Below the pieces are notes generated by a model. The model was not told where the DNA came from, made no database searches, and saw nothing but the letters and a program-made list of their open reading frames with translations. Made by a program: the position numbers and the translations under genes. Positions 1 to 8,499 of a DNA stretch of 40,100 nt are shown piece after piece (position 1 is the stretch's first letter; each line of letters opens with the position of its first letter). The DNA comes from Moraxellaceae bacterium (GTDB lineage: Bacteria; Pseudomonadota; Gammaproteobacteria; Pseudomonadales; Moraxellaceae), in assembly GCA_025363155.1 (NCBI GenBank), contig JANYEL010000206.1, positions 1 through 40,100 on the forward strand, given 5' to 3'.

Positions 1-101
1 CGATGCAGGGCTTATATACACAAAAACACACAAATGCTTTTGGACGTGGCCTGAAGATTGTCGATAAGGCTATCGACTTTGGCGTGGATACATTCTCATG
101 A
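1..101 (+). CDS. Possible C-terminal end of an unidentified protein (cut by window start)
   Basis: The frame that is open from the window edge reads about 32 codons and stops with TGA at 99-101; its last residues are GRGLKIVDKAIDFGVDTFS. An ATG sits at position 3, so it could also be a tiny free-standing frame, but no ribosome binding site can be judged at the edge. I do not recognise the family. It lies 200 bp from the pldA stop codon and points towards it. The gap 102-301 holds no further gene that I can support. Confidence 0.25.
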   Translation, partial: MQGLYTQKHTNAFGRGLKIVDKAIDFGVDTFS

Positions 102-301
102 ATGTGGACGCTTGATTTAGTTGCTTAAGCTTGCTGTTTTACGGCGGTTTCGTCTAAGCAGACTGGTAATGAAAAAGTTCAGGCATGAACGTGAAAAGTG
201 CGTGCGCGCATTCTAAGGATGTTTTATTGAATAAGCAAGTAATATCAGTAAAATCGATAAATTAATTACAGAATGGCTATTGGGTTGTCGTTGAATTGAT
301 G

Positions 302-1462
302 TTAATACCAATTCAACATTGAAATCCCAAGTCCATAATAGGTGGAGCGATGATTGTAGTCAATCAGGCTTTCGCCATAGCCATCGAACACTTGAGCAAA
401 GCCGCGTAAGTTGTTATTAATCGGAAATGACCAGTCTAATTGCGCGGCGCCATGTGAGTTTTCTCCACCTTTTAAGCTGTGGCGTAGCATGAGTGAAAAC
501 TCTTGGTTGTTCCATTTGCGGGTGATCTGTATATCGCCGCGTCCAATATAGTTCGTGATATCAGGATTGTCATCGTCTAATTTGGTCTCAGGAATGCGAT
601 ACCAAGGACGTAACATGATGACCCAATTTTCCCGCTCAAGCCCAACATTTAAGATTGCGCGATTCCAACTACGTGAAAGCGGTGACGAGCGGCCATTAGA
701 TTGGTGGTTGAGCGTTAAACCCAATAAGCGTCCATTCAATCCGAAAAAATTATAATTAGTCGGGAGAATTAAACTGACTTCGGGTTCGTAGTTGGTTTCG
801 CGAAACGGACGAGAGTTATCCGAATTGAGGATTTGCCAGCGTGAGGTTTGTGTATAGCCTGCCCATATATCGCCATAATTACTAAAGACTCCTTCGACTA
901 CTTTGGCCTTTAAGCTCAACTGAAATTTGGTTTCAGTATCATCAAAGTTGAGTGGAGTCGTTGCTGTGTTTAGTGGGTTTGTACTGGTTGGGGATTTGTT
1001 CGGATGGTCGTTATAAAACAAAGGCAATATGTAAACTGGGCGATTGGCACGTAAGGTAAATGTGCCTAGCTTCGATTCTGGTGATAATTCCCAGCGGCGA
1101 TCTAATAATGATGTCGATGGATTAACTGTTTTATCTGCGGCCGCCACTTCGAAGAAGTTGGCTGCGGTTGAAGGGGTTTTCGTATTCTTTTTTGAGTTGG
1201 TTGTTTGAACTTGCGGGGAAGCTGCCGCTATTTCGTTTTTTCGACCTAAAGCGGTGTCATAACACTCTAATCGAGTTGCACTGGATTCAATGCTGATACA
1301 AGCGAGTGCGGAGGCTGGCTGAGGTTTAATTTCAGGTGCTGAAACAGTGGGTACAGTCGTTTGTGGTTCGACAGTTTTGCTGGCTGCAAATGTGGTTTGG
1401 CTTGTGAGCCCTTGAGCCATGATTGCGCTTGCGATAAAAGATAAGCGATACAGAGTAGTCAT
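302..1462 (-). CDS. pldA: Outer-membrane phospholipase A (OMPLA, PldA)
   Basis: A 386-residue precursor of the outer-membrane phospholipase A1 family, which hydrolyses acyl chains of phospholipids that reach the outer leaflet and so preserves outer-membrane asymmetry. The family core is plain: WAGYTQTSRWQ (about 200-210), SRPFRETNYEP (about 217-227), and the active-site stretch LNHQSNGRSS (251-260), followed by SRSWNR (263-268). By family knowledge His253, Ser255 and Asn267 match the OMPLA catalytic His-Ser-Asn triad. Residues 1-27 look like a signal peptide. Residues 28-120 form a low-complexity, Thr/Pro/Ala-rich insert with a short Cys54...RLECYDTALG motif, so the protein is longer than the roughly 290-residue E. 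coli enzyme. It ends in an aromatic residue, as beta-barrels do. Divergent from the zinc peptidase upstream. Confidence 0.93.
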   Translation of the reverse strand: MTTLYRLSFIASAIMAQGLTSQTTFAASKTVEPQTTVPTVSAPEIKPQPASALACISIESSATRLECYDTALGRKNEIAAASPQVQTTNSKKNTKTPSTAANFFEVAAADKTVNPSTSLLDRRWELSPESKLGTFTLRANRPVYILPLFYNDHPNKSPTSTNPLNTATTPLNFDDTETKFQLSLKAKVVEGVFSNYGDIWAGYTQTSRWQILNSDNSRPFRETNYEPEVSLILPTNYNFFGLNGRLLGLTLNHQSNGRSSPLSRSWNRAILNVGLERENWVIMLRPWYRIPETKLDDDNPDITNYIGRGDIQITRKWNNQEFSLMLRHSLKGGENSHGAAQLDWSFPINNNLRGFAQVFDGYGESLIDYNHRSTYYGLGISMLNWY

Positions 1463-1573
1463 AATTTATTCCGTTATCTATCCGATGTGAGTTCTTTATT
1501 CTATTTGTGCTTTGAGCATGATGCATTGTCTGCGAATACATCAACATACTAGTCTAATTTTATAGATTGTGTT

Positions 1574-1629
1574 GTTATGCTTTTATCATAACGTTTATGC
1601 TGTGAATGGTTATGCTTATATAAGCATAA
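1574..1629. promoter_or_regulatory. Repeated TTATGC sites including a perfect 20-bp palindrome
   Basis: The 377-bp divergent gap 1463-1839 carries no gene. Within it, 1610-1629 is a perfect 20-bp palindrome, TTATGCTTATATAAGCATAA. Just upstream is an inverted repeat GTTATG (1574-1579) / CATAAC (1587-1592). The hexamer TTATGC occurs at 1575, 1595 and 1610, and inverted at 1624. This looks like a regulator-binding cluster serving pldA, the zinc peptidase or both; the regulator is unknown. The rest of the gap is AT-rich, and I could not assign a confident -35/-10 pair. Confidence 0.4.
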
Positions 1630-1839
1630 GTTGACGATTTAAATAAACTATGCGATGTTCATCTTATCTGCGATTTGCATCGATAAGTATTAAAAATAAA
1701 ATGTCGTGCTTATATGTAGATTTGGGTTAGGGAAATCACGAAAAGTTGTCAAATAAAAGATATTGGTGTTTAAGTAAGTGCCTCAGTAAATCTAAAAGCC
1801 AATAAATATAACGCATCATTTATTTTCAGGAATCATTTC

Positions 1840-2763
1840 ATGCGCCTAGATGATCAACGAGAAAGCGAGAATGTTGAAGATCAACGCGGCAATAGCGGAA
1901 GGCGTGGTTTTGGTTTGCGCGGTGGTGGCGGAATTGGTATTGGGACAATCGTGTTGGCGCTCGTCTTATGGAAGGGGTGTGGCATTGATCCGAGTGTGGT
2001 TCTAGGTCTCAGCTCGCAAATGTCTCAGTCCCCGCAATCTGTGGCGCAGTCGGATCAACCTGTTGTTGAAACGCCTGATAGTGCTCAAGATCGAAAGTTG
2101 GTTGGAGTGGTGTTGGCGGCGACTGAGGATACTTGGCAGCAAATTTTTGCAGAACATCATGCAAATTATCAAGCGCCCAAATTGGTTCTATATAGTGGTT
2201 CAATTGCGTCGGGTTGCGGTTCGGCTGAAGCAGCTATGGGGCCTTTCTATTGTCCGGCCGATCAGAAAGTGTATTTGGACATGGCATTCTTTAAAGATAT
2301 GCGTACTCAAATGGGCATCACGGCGGATCAGCAAGGTAATGGTACTGGTTCAAGTAATGAAGCGGGCGATTTTGCGCGAGCGTATGTGATTGCGCATGAA
2401 ATCGGACATCATGTTCAAAATCTTTTGGGATTAACCGATAAAATCCAAAATGCACGTCAACAAAGCAATGAAGTGACCTCTAATCAATTATCTGTTCGCC
2501 AAGAGTTGCAGGCGGATTGTTTTGCTGGTGTGTGGGCTAATCGCAATCAGCAACGCGTGAATTTTCTGCAAGCAGGTGACTTGGAGGAGGCAATCAATGC
2601 GGCGACCCAGATTGGAGATGATCGCTTGCAGCAACGTTCGCGTGGTTATGTGGTACCTGATAGTTTTACTCATGGTACAAGCGCGCAGCGGGTGCGTTGG
2701 TTCCAGACTGGATTTCAGCAAGGTAAGATAGAAGCGTGCGATACTTTTGGGCATTACATATAG
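1840..2763 (+). CDS. ypfJ: YpfJ-like neutral zinc metallopeptidase
   Basis: A 307-residue protein of the putative neutral zinc metallopeptidase family (Pfam Zn_peptidase; E. coli YpfJ is the named relative). The N-terminus is charged, followed by a Gly-rich stretch and one membrane segment (about 31-45), which would anchor it with the catalytic domain outside the cytoplasm. The zinc motif HEIGHH is at 186-191 and the downstream RQELQADCFAG (220-230) supplies the expected third acidic ligand. C126, C138, C227 and C300 may form disulphides. The substrate is unknown for the family. ATG at 1840 gives the normal N-terminal layout, although only a weak CAGG precedes it. Divergent from pldA. Confidence 0.9.
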   Translation: MRLDDQRESENVEDQRGNSGRRGFGLRGGGGIGIGTIVLALVLWKGCGIDPSVVLGLSSQMSQSPQSVAQSDQPVVETPDSAQDRKLVGVVLAATEDTWQQIFAEHHANYQAPKLVLYSGSIASGCGSAEAAMGPFYCPADQKVYLDMAFFKDMRTQMGITADQQGNGTGSSNEAGDFARAYVIAHEIGHHVQNLLGLTDKIQNARQQSNEVTSNQLSVRQELQADCFAGVWANRNQQRVNFLQAGDLEEAINAATQIGDDRLQQRSRGYVVPDSFTHGTSAQRVRWFQTGFQQGKIEACDTFGHYI

Positions 2764-2775
2764 TAGGTAATGGCT

Positions 2776-2813
2776 TTTAATTAAATAAATGTCACTTTGT
2801 GATGCATTTAATT
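2776..2813. other. Imperfect AT-rich hairpin after the zinc peptidase gene
   Basis: AATTAAAT (2779-2786) pairs with ATTTAATT (2806-2813), with an inner CAC/GTG closing a short loop. It starts 16 bases after the stop codon and could be a weak terminator, but it lacks a GC-rich stem and a clear T-run. It includes one of three TTTAATTAAA palindromes found in this gap. Confidence 0.3.
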
Positions 2814-3043
2814 GTACTGCTGCACTTACCTGGTGCGGTGGTTGTGGCTTTGAGGTAAATAGGTGCACTGTTCGAGTTCGTGTTGTGTGTTTTTTGAACG
2901 ACGTAAAGTGGGTAATGGAGATTATCTGCTTAATATATGAAAAAAATGCGCTTGTGGTGATGTATTGGTCACGTGTGATATGGAAAATTGAAGTGTATTT
3001 CAGGTATAGTTCCACACTATAAATTTTCAAGTAAGCATCTTTG

Positions 3044-3107
3044 AAATTTTAATTAAACATCTTGGGCCGCTCTCCCGATTGTTTTCTAGGATCTTTAATT
3101 AAAATTT
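3044..3107. promoter_or_regulatory. 14-bp inverted repeat in the nuo operon leader
   Basis: AAATTTTAATTAAA (3044-3057) and its exact reverse complement (3094-3107) are separated by 36 bases and lie 73 bases before nuoA. Each arm contains the 10-bp palindrome TTTAATTAAA, and a third copy is at 2776-2785. The 416-bp gap 2764-3179 has no credible gene, so the nuo promoter must lie here. The repeat is a candidate operator pair or leader structure. I found no convincing -35/-10 with normal spacing. Confidence 0.4.
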
Positions 3108-3179
3108 TTAATCAATGCTTAGGACTGAAGTACTCTGTTGCTTCGTTTCTAAGCTTGGCAAGCCAGGAGTAATCCCCGC

Positions 3180-3743
3180 ATGAGTGCCATCGTAGCCCAT
3201 CATTGGTCGTTGATTGCTTTTGTATTAGGTGTAGTCTTTTTGCTCGGCTTTATGCTGACCGTTCCATTGCTTATGGGCGGAAAAGCAGTAGGTCGTACAA
3301 AGGAGGAACCATTCGAGTCAGGTCAGCTTGGTGCTGGTGGTGCTCGTTTGCGATTGTCTGCAAAATTCTATTTGGTGGCGATGTTCTTCGTCATCTTCGA
3401 TGTTGAAGCCTTGTTTTTATACGCATATTCCGTTTCCGTTCGCGAAAATGGCTGGACAGGCTTTGTCGAAGTTCTAGTGTTTATCGTCGTGCTCTTGGTC
3501 GGTTTGGTTTATATCTGGCGCATCGGTGCGTTGGACTGGGCGCCAGAAAAACGTCTCGCTAAAGAAAAGGCATTCCGTCAAAAACACGGTACTGCACAAG
3601 AACCCCTCGATATTGCAGAAATTACTCGTTTTGTGCCAATGGAAGAGCTTGAGCTCGATAATCGCGGCATGATTCCTGGACAATCTATTGATGCTGCTGC
3701 TAATGCTGAGCAACAAGCCAAGCTGGAAAAGGAAAGCGTATGA
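3180..3743 (+). CDS. nuoA: NADH-quinone oxidoreductase subunit A (NuoA)
   Basis: First gene of the complex I operon and a membrane-arm subunit near the quinone-entry site. The 187-residue protein has three hydrophobic segments (about 11-34, 62-85 and 95-115) and the family signatures KEEPFESG (in the first loop) and [19 protein letters not shown]. It carries a hydrophilic C-terminal tail of roughly 40 residues beyond the E. coli protein (147 aa); I recall similar tails in Acinetobacter NuoA. AGGAG at 3165-3169 lies 10 bases before the ATG and fixes the start. The stop overlaps the nuoB start as ATGA. Confidence 0.95.
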   Translation: MSAIVAHHWSLIAFVLGVVFLLGFMLTVPLLMGGKAVGRTKEEPFESGQLGAGGARLRLSAKFYLVAMFFVIFDVEALFLYAYSVSVRENGWTGFVEVLVFIVVLLVGLVYIWRIGALDWAPEKRLAKEKAFRQKHGTAQEPLDIAEITRFVPMEELELDNRGMIPGQSIDAAANAEQQAKLEKESV

Positions 3744-4420
3744 AATACACCCTCACTCGTGCTACTCCTGATGGCGAAACAGCACTGCAATACCCTGACA
3801 CTTCCAGTCAAATCGTAAGCGATCCACTTCAAGATCAAGTTGATAAAAATATCTTCATGACTAAGTTGGAAGATATGGCGCATTTGGCGGTCAACTGGGG
3901 TCGTAAAAATTCATTGTGGCCGTATAACTTCGGTCTATCTTGCTGCTATGTAGAAATGGCGACAGCCTTTACTTCTCCGCATGATTTAGCGCGTTTCGGT
4001 GCTGAGGTTATTCGTGCTTCACCACGGCAAGCAGACTTGATGGTGGTTGCAGGCACATGTTTTGTGAAAATGGCACCTGTTGTTCAACGTTTGTATGAAC
4101 AAATGCTTGAGCCGAAGTGGGTCATTTCGATGGGTGCATGCGCTAATTCAGGCGGCATGTACGATATCTACTCTGTAGTGCAGGGCGTTGATAAGTTTAT
4201 TCCTGTTGATGTGTACATACCAGGTTGCCCGCCACGTCCTGAAGCATTCCTTGAAGCATTGATGCTGCTGCAAGATTCGATTGGCAAAGAACGTCGTCCT
4301 TTGTCGAGTGTAGTTGGCGATCAAGGTTTGTATCGTCCGATTATGCAACCTCAGCGTGATCGTAAACAGGCTGAACGTATTGCTGTCACCAATTTGCGCT
4401 CTCAAGACGAATCAAGCTAA
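3740..4420 (+). CDS. nuoB: NADH-quinone oxidoreductase subunit B (NuoB)
   Basis: This subunit of the peripheral arm carries iron-sulphur cluster N2, the last electron carrier before quinone. It has 226 residues. The tandem cysteines in [10 protein letters not shown] (C68, C69) together with C134 (GACANSGG) and C163 (PGCPPRPE) reproduce the N2 ligand spacing of E. coli NuoB (65 and 29 residues). The start is set by the 4-base ATGA overlap with nuoA, implying translational coupling. It is followed by the only long gap in the operon. Confidence 0.96.
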   Translation: MKYTLTRATPDGETALQYPDTSSQIVSDPLQDQVDKNIFMTKLEDMAHLAVNWGRKNSLWPYNFGLSCCYVEMATAFTSPHDLARFGAEVIRASPRQADLMVVAGTCFVKMAPVVQRLYEQMLEPKWVISMGACANSGGMYDIYSVVQGVDKFIPVDVYIPGCPPRPEAFLEALMLLQDSIGKERRPLSSVVGDQGLYRPIMQPQRDRKQAERIAVTNLRSQDESS

Positions 4421-4435
4421 TCGTTGCATCTAATC

Positions 4436-4572
4436 TAGTATGGGTTTTAACCCATCAACGGCAGATGATACGCAACAATTTTTTGAGTTACGTTCGACAT
4501 TGAATGTTGAGTTGGTAGTTTAGATTTTGGTTGCGATGGTGATGCGGTGATGGGTTAAAACCCATCCTACAA
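4436..4572. repeat. Inverted repeat-bounded element in the nuoB-nuoCD gap
   Basis: TGGGTTTTAACCCATCA (4441-4457) and its exact reverse complement (4548-4564) bound a 90-base interior. Similarity extends a few bases inwards (CAACGGCA against CACCGCA) and outwards (GTA). A third copy of the core, TGGGTTAAAACCCA, is at 31715-31728 between two unrelated genes, so this is a dispersed palindromic repeat. It fills most of the 200-bp space 4421-4620 in an operon whose other junctions overlap or nearly touch. It could be a small non-autonomous element or an mRNA-processing or attenuating structure. Confidence 0.6.
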
Positions 4573-4620
4573 AATATTTTGTTTTAAAAGATTTGAAGTC
4601 AATTTTAGGAAGCCGAAGCA

Positions 4621-6420
4621 ATGGCTGAAACATTGAAAGACGTACCTGCAACGGAAAGCGCGCCACAAGCTCGTGATCCCCGTCCAGCGTTTGCTGTGGT
4701 TGAGGAGTTGCGCGCTAAGTTTGGTGATTCATTGTTGCTACAAGCGACACGTGATGATATGCCGACTATCTGGGTTGAGCGTTCGCAGCTGTTAGACGTG
4801 TTGATGTTCTTGCGGACATTACCAAAACCTTACGTCATGCTGTATGACTTGTCGGCTATTGATGAGCGCCTACGTGTGCATCGCGAAGGGCAGCCTGCAT
4901 CTGATTTCACAGTGTTCTATCACTTGTTGTCGATTGAGCGTAATAGCGATATTCGTATCAAAGTTGCCTTGAAAGATGGTGATGCTAACCTCCCGACGTG
5001 TATGAAAATTTGGCCAAATGCCAATTGGTACGAGCGCGAAGTGTGGGATATGTTTGGTGTGACTTTTACGGGTCATCCACATTTACGCCGCATTTTGCTG
5101 CCGAACTATTGGGAAGGTCATCCGCTGCGTAAAGAATATTCTGCGCGTGCCACTGAATTTGATCCGTATCGTTTGAATGCTGAAAAGCACAAATTGGAAG
5201 AAGAATCAGGCAGCTTTAACCCAGATGACTGGGGGATGAAGCGCGGTAACAAAAACGAAGATTTCATGTTCCTGAACTTGGGACCAAACCATCCATCAGC
5301 GCACGGTGCGTTCCGTATCGTTTTGCAATTGGATGGTGAAGAGATTCTCGATTGCGTGCCAGAAATCGGTTACCACCATCGTGGTGCTGAGAAGATGGCA
5401 GAACGTCAATCATGGCATTCTTTTATTCCTTACACTGACCGCATCGATTATCTCGGCGGTGTGATGAATAATCTGCCATACGTGATGTCGGTTGAGAAGC
5501 TCGCTGGCATTACTGTGCCAGATCGCGTGAATACCATCCGTATTATGATGAGCGAGTTCTTCCGTATCACCTCGCATCTATTGTTCTTAGGTACGTACAT
5601 TCAGGATTTGGGCGGGATGACGCCGATCTTCTTTATGTTTACCGACCGCCAAAAAGCCTACGACGTCATCGAAGCAATTACCGGTTTCCGCATGCATCCA
5701 GCATGGTTCCGTATTGGCGGCGTTGCGCATGACTTGCCAAATGGTTGGGAAAAACTGGTTGGTGATTTCGTCGATTGGCTACCTAAACGTTTAGATGAAT
5801 ATACAAAAGCTGCAATTCAAAACTCGATGATCATGGGTCGTGCCAAAGGCGTGGCGCAGTACGACGCACGTCAAGCATTGGCGTGGGGCGTAACGGGTCC
5901 AGGTCTGCGTGCGACTGGTGTTGATTTCGATTTGCGTAAAGCGCGTCCGTATTGTGGTTATGAGAACTTCGACTTTGAAGTGCCATTGGCTCACAACGGT
6001 GATGCGTATGATCGTTGCTTGGTGCGTATCGAAGAGATGCGTCAATCAGTGCGTATTATCAAACAGTGCTTAGATAATATGCCTTCGGGGCCATACAAGG
6101 CAGATCATCCGTTGACTGTGCCACCACCGAAAGATAAGACACTACAAGATATTGAAACCCTGATTACTCACTTCTTGAGTGTGTCATGGGGCCCTGTGAT
6201 GCCTGAAGGCGAAGCCAGCATGATGGTTGAAGCGACTAAAGGTATTAATAGTTACTACACAACCAGCGATCGCAACACGATGAGTTATCGCACGCGTATT
6301 CGTACGCCGAGTTTCCCTCATTTACAGCAAATGCCATCAGTGATTAATGGCAGTATGGTGCCTGATTTGATTACTTATTTGGCGTCGATTGACTTCGTTA
6401 TGGCTGACGTGGATCGCTAA
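4621..6420 (+). CDS. nuoC: NADH-quinone oxidoreductase fused subunits C and D (NuoCD)
   Basis: A 599-residue fusion of the 30-kDa and 49-kDa complex I subunits, as in E. coli and many gammaproteobacteria. The NuoC part runs to about residue 190, with [17 protein letters not shown] and HPLRKEY. A short linker leads to NuoD, beginning near [18 protein letters not shown] (about 215-232), followed by [11 protein letters not shown] and the C-terminal [10 protein letters not shown] and VMADVDR. NuoD forms much of the quinone pocket next to cluster N2. A purine-rich stretch, TTAGGAAGC, about 8 bases ahead supports the ATG. Its own ribosome binding site is needed because it is separated from nuoB by the repeat-bearing gap. 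Confidence 0.96.
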   Translation: MAETLKDVPATESAPQARDPRPAFAVVEELRAKFGDSLLLQATRDDMPTIWVERSQLLDVLMFLRTLPKPYVMLYDLSAIDERLRVHREGQPASDFTVFYHLLSIERNSDIRIKVALKDGDANLPTCMKIWPNANWYEREVWDMFGVTFTGHPHLRRILLPNYWEGHPLRKEYSARATEFDPYRLNAEKHKLEEESGSFNPDDWGMKRGNKNEDFMFLNLGPNHPSAHGAFRIVLQLDGEEILDCVPEIGYHHRGAEKMAERQSWHSFIPYTDRIDYLGGVMNNLPYVMSVEKLAGITVPDRVNTIRIMMSEFFRITSHLLFLGTYIQDLGGMTPIFFMFTDRQKAYDVIEAITGFRMHPAWFRIGGVAHDLPNGWEKLVGDFVDWLPKRLDEYTKAAIQNSMIMGRAKGVAQYDARQALAWGVTGPGLRATGVDFDLRKARPYCGYENFDFEVPLAHNGDAYDRCLVRIEEMRQSVRIIKQCLDNMPSGPYKADHPLTVPPPKDKTLQDIETLITHFLSVSWGPVMPEGEASMMVEATKGINSYYTTSDRNTMSYRTRIRTPSFPHLQQMPSVINGSMVPDLITYLASIDFVMADVDR

Positions 6421-6433
6421 GGACTTATTGAAA

Positions 6434-6982
6434 ATGATGATTTTTAAAGATAAGGCAGCTCAAGCTGCGCGAATCGTAAGCGATAAGCAGCCACATATTC
6501 ATGTCAATGTTGAGGCAGTGTTGACTGAACAAGAGATTCATTCAATTCATGAATTTATGCATCATTATCCAGATCCACGTGCAGCGTCACTGGATTCACT
6601 GAAGCATGTGCAAAAGCGCAATGGCTGGGTGGATGATGATCAAGTGAATGCAGTTGCTCAGGTACTTGGCATCTCTGTTCCCGATGTTGAAGGCGTTGCG
6701 ACGTTTTATAACCGCATCTATCGCCAACCTGTTGGTCGCCATGTGATTTTGCTGTGTGATTCGATTGCCTGTTATTTGATGGGTAATGAGTCATTGGCTG
6801 ACGTGTTCAAGCGTCAACTCGGCATTCAGTATGGTCAAACCACACCTGATGGTCGATTTACCTTGTTGCCAATTTGCTGTTTAGGCAATTGCGATAAGGC
6901 GCCTTCTTTAATGATTGATGAAGATACTTACGGTGTAGTGTCAGAAGCACAAGTTGCTGGTTTGTTGGAGCAATATGTATGA
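6434..6982 (+). CDS. nuoE: NADH-quinone oxidoreductase subunit E (NuoE)
   Basis: The 24-kDa-type subunit binding [2Fe-2S] cluster N1a in the NADH-oxidising module. From the ATG at 6434 it is 182 residues (E. coli 166). Ligands fit: C108 and C113 (LLCDSIAC), C149 and C153 (ICCLGNC). The open frame extends upstream into nuoCD to an ATG at 6389, but AAGGA at 6419-6423, overlapping the nuoCD stop, is spaced 10 bases from the ATG at 6434, so I use that. The 3' end overlaps nuoF by ATGA. Confidence 0.94.
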   Translation: MMIFKDKAAQAARIVSDKQPHIHVNVEAVLTEQEIHSIHEFMHHYPDPRAASLDSLKHVQKRNGWVDDDQVNAVAQVLGISVPDVEGVATFYNRIYRQPVGRHVILLCDSIACYLMGNESLADVFKRQLGIQYGQTTPDGRFTLLPICCLGNCDKAPSLMIDEDTYGVVSEAQVAGLLEQYV

Positions 6983-8490
6983 CCGATCAAAACGATTCTA
7001 AAAAAGCTGGTGACCAAACAAACGGCTTGCTCGATGGTAGCGCTGTCAGCGTAGCGGCAGGCGTGGCGGTGGCGAAAGCAGAAGCGAAAGCAGCGGAAGA
7101 AGCGGCGGCTAAAGCAGCTAAAATCGAAGCGGCGAAAGTTACTAAAACTGCACCAACTCCAATTCATTGCAATGGTTCTGCGGAAACGCATCCATTGACA
7201 TGGCGCCTCAGCAAATACGACGAAGTGCTCGACATTGACGTGTATGAGTTATTGGAAGGTTATGCAGGCTTGAAAAAAGCACTCGCGATGACTTCTGCTG
7301 ATGTGCAAGGTGTCGTGAAAGATGCAGTACTACGCGGTCGCGGTGGTGCAGGCTTCCCAGCGGGCATTAAGTGGTCTTTGATTCCAATGAACAAAGAAGG
7401 CGCGCCTGATGTCGGCCCGAAATATCTCGTTTGTAACGCTGACGAAATGGAGCCAGGTACTTTCAAAGACCGCCTGCTCATGGAAAAACTTCCACATCAA
7501 TTGATCGAAGGCATGATCTTGGTGTCGCACGCGATTGGCGCGCAAACAGGCTATATCTTCCTGCGCGGAGAATACATTCTCGCGGCAAAAAATCTGAATG
7601 ATGCAATTGATCAAGCGAAAGCGAAAGGTTATCTCGGTGAGAATATTCTCGGTTCAGGGCATAACTTTGAGCTGCATGTCCACACTGGCGCAGGTCGTTA
7701 TATCTGCGGTGAAGAAACTGCACTGATCAACTCACTCGAAGGTCGTCGTGCAAATCCACGCACGAAGCCGCCATTCCCGCAAATTTCGGGCGCATGGGGC
7801 AAACCAACCATCGTCAATAACGTTGAAACCCTCTGCAATGTCCCGCCAATTATGGTGCGCGGCGCAGCGTGGTTTAAAGGCTTGTCGGATGGTCGTAGTG
7901 GCGATGCGGGTACCAAGATTTATGGCGCATCAGGTAAGGTTAAGTTCCCAGGTCTTTGGGAGTTGCCAATCGGCACAACAGGTCGCGAAATTCTTGCGCT
8001 TGCTGGTGGTATGCAGGACGGCTTAGAGCTGAAATGCTGGCTGCCGGGTGGCGCATCGACTGACTTCTTGATGCCTGAACACCTTGATTTAGCGATGGAT
8101 TTTGACACGATTGGTAAAGCAGGTAGCCGTATGGGTACGGGCTTGATCATGGTTGTTGATCAAAAACAAAATATCGTTTCAGCAGTTCGTAATTTAGAAG
8201 AGTTCTTTGCGCGTGAATCATGTGGCTGGTGTACACCGTGCCGTGATGGTTTGCCGTGGGCAGTCAAACTGCTTAAAGGCTTAGAAGCAGGCGAAGGTAA
8301 AGCAGAAGACATCGATGTCTTGCTGCAACTCACGCGTTTCTTGGGGCCAGGAAAAACATTCTGCGCGCATGCGCCTGGTGCGATGGAGCCACTGCAAAGT
8401 GCGCTCAAATTCTTCCGCCCAGAGTTCGAGGCCGGCGTTCGTGCAACGCCAGTCAGCGCCACTAATCATATTTCAGTTATTCAAGCATAA
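6979..8490 (+). CDS. nuoF: NADH-quinone oxidoreductase subunit F (NuoF) with N-terminal extension
   Basis: The 51-kDa-type subunit holding the NADH site, FMN and cluster N3. The family match begins at ETHPLTWRL (about 69-77), then the nucleotide motif [10 protein letters not shown] (120-129), [10 protein letters not shown] (152-161) and [14 protein letters not shown] (237-250). N3 ligands are C415, C418, C421 ([11 protein letters not shown]) and C462. At 503 residues it exceeds E. coli NuoF (445) because about 60 residues precede the homologous start; residues 22-56 are almost only Ala, Lys, Glu and Val and should be helical. No other ATG lies before the conserved region, and the ATGA overlap with nuoE supports this start. 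Confidence 0.95.
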   Translation: MTDQNDSKKAGDQTNGLLDGSAVSVAAGVAVAKAEAKAAEEAAAKAAKIEAAKVTKTAPTPIHCNGSAETHPLTWRLSKYDEVLDIDVYELLEGYAGLKKALAMTSADVQGVVKDAVLRGRGGAGFPAGIKWSLIPMNKEGAPDVGPKYLVCNADEMEPGTFKDRLLMEKLPHQLIEGMILVSHAIGAQTGYIFLRGEYILAAKNLNDAIDQAKAKGYLGENILGSGHNFELHVHTGAGRYICGEETALINSLEGRRANPRTKPPFPQISGAWGKPTIVNNVETLCNVPPIMVRGAAWFKGLSDGRSGDAGTKIYGASGKVKFPGLWELPIGTTGREILALAGGMQDGLELKCWLPGGASTDFLMPEHLDLAMDFDTIGKAGSRMGTGLIMVVDQKQNIVSAVRNLEEFFARESCGWCTPCRDGLPWAVKLLKGLEAGEGKAEDIDVLLQLTRFLGPGKTFCAHAPGAMEPLQSALKFFRPEFEAGVRATPVSATNHISVIQA

Positions 8491-8499
8491 GGAATCGAG

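Noticed and set aside
2789-3022. 77-codon open frame between the zinc peptidase and nuoA
   Set aside because: No ribosome binding site, odd Cys/Trp/Val-rich composition and no recognisable family; it sits where the nuo promoter is expected.
2985-3025. Possible sigma-70 promoter (TTGAAG, TATAGT, TATAAA) before nuoA
   Set aside because: Spacings of about 11 and 24 bases between the elements do not fit a usual promoter.
2488-3030. 180-codon antisense frame overlapping the zinc peptidase end
   Set aside because: Overlaps a well-supported gene and reads as His/Thr-rich noise.
6389-6433. Upstream start for nuoE inside nuoCD
   Set aside because: The later ATG has a properly spaced AAGGA and matches the family N-terminus.
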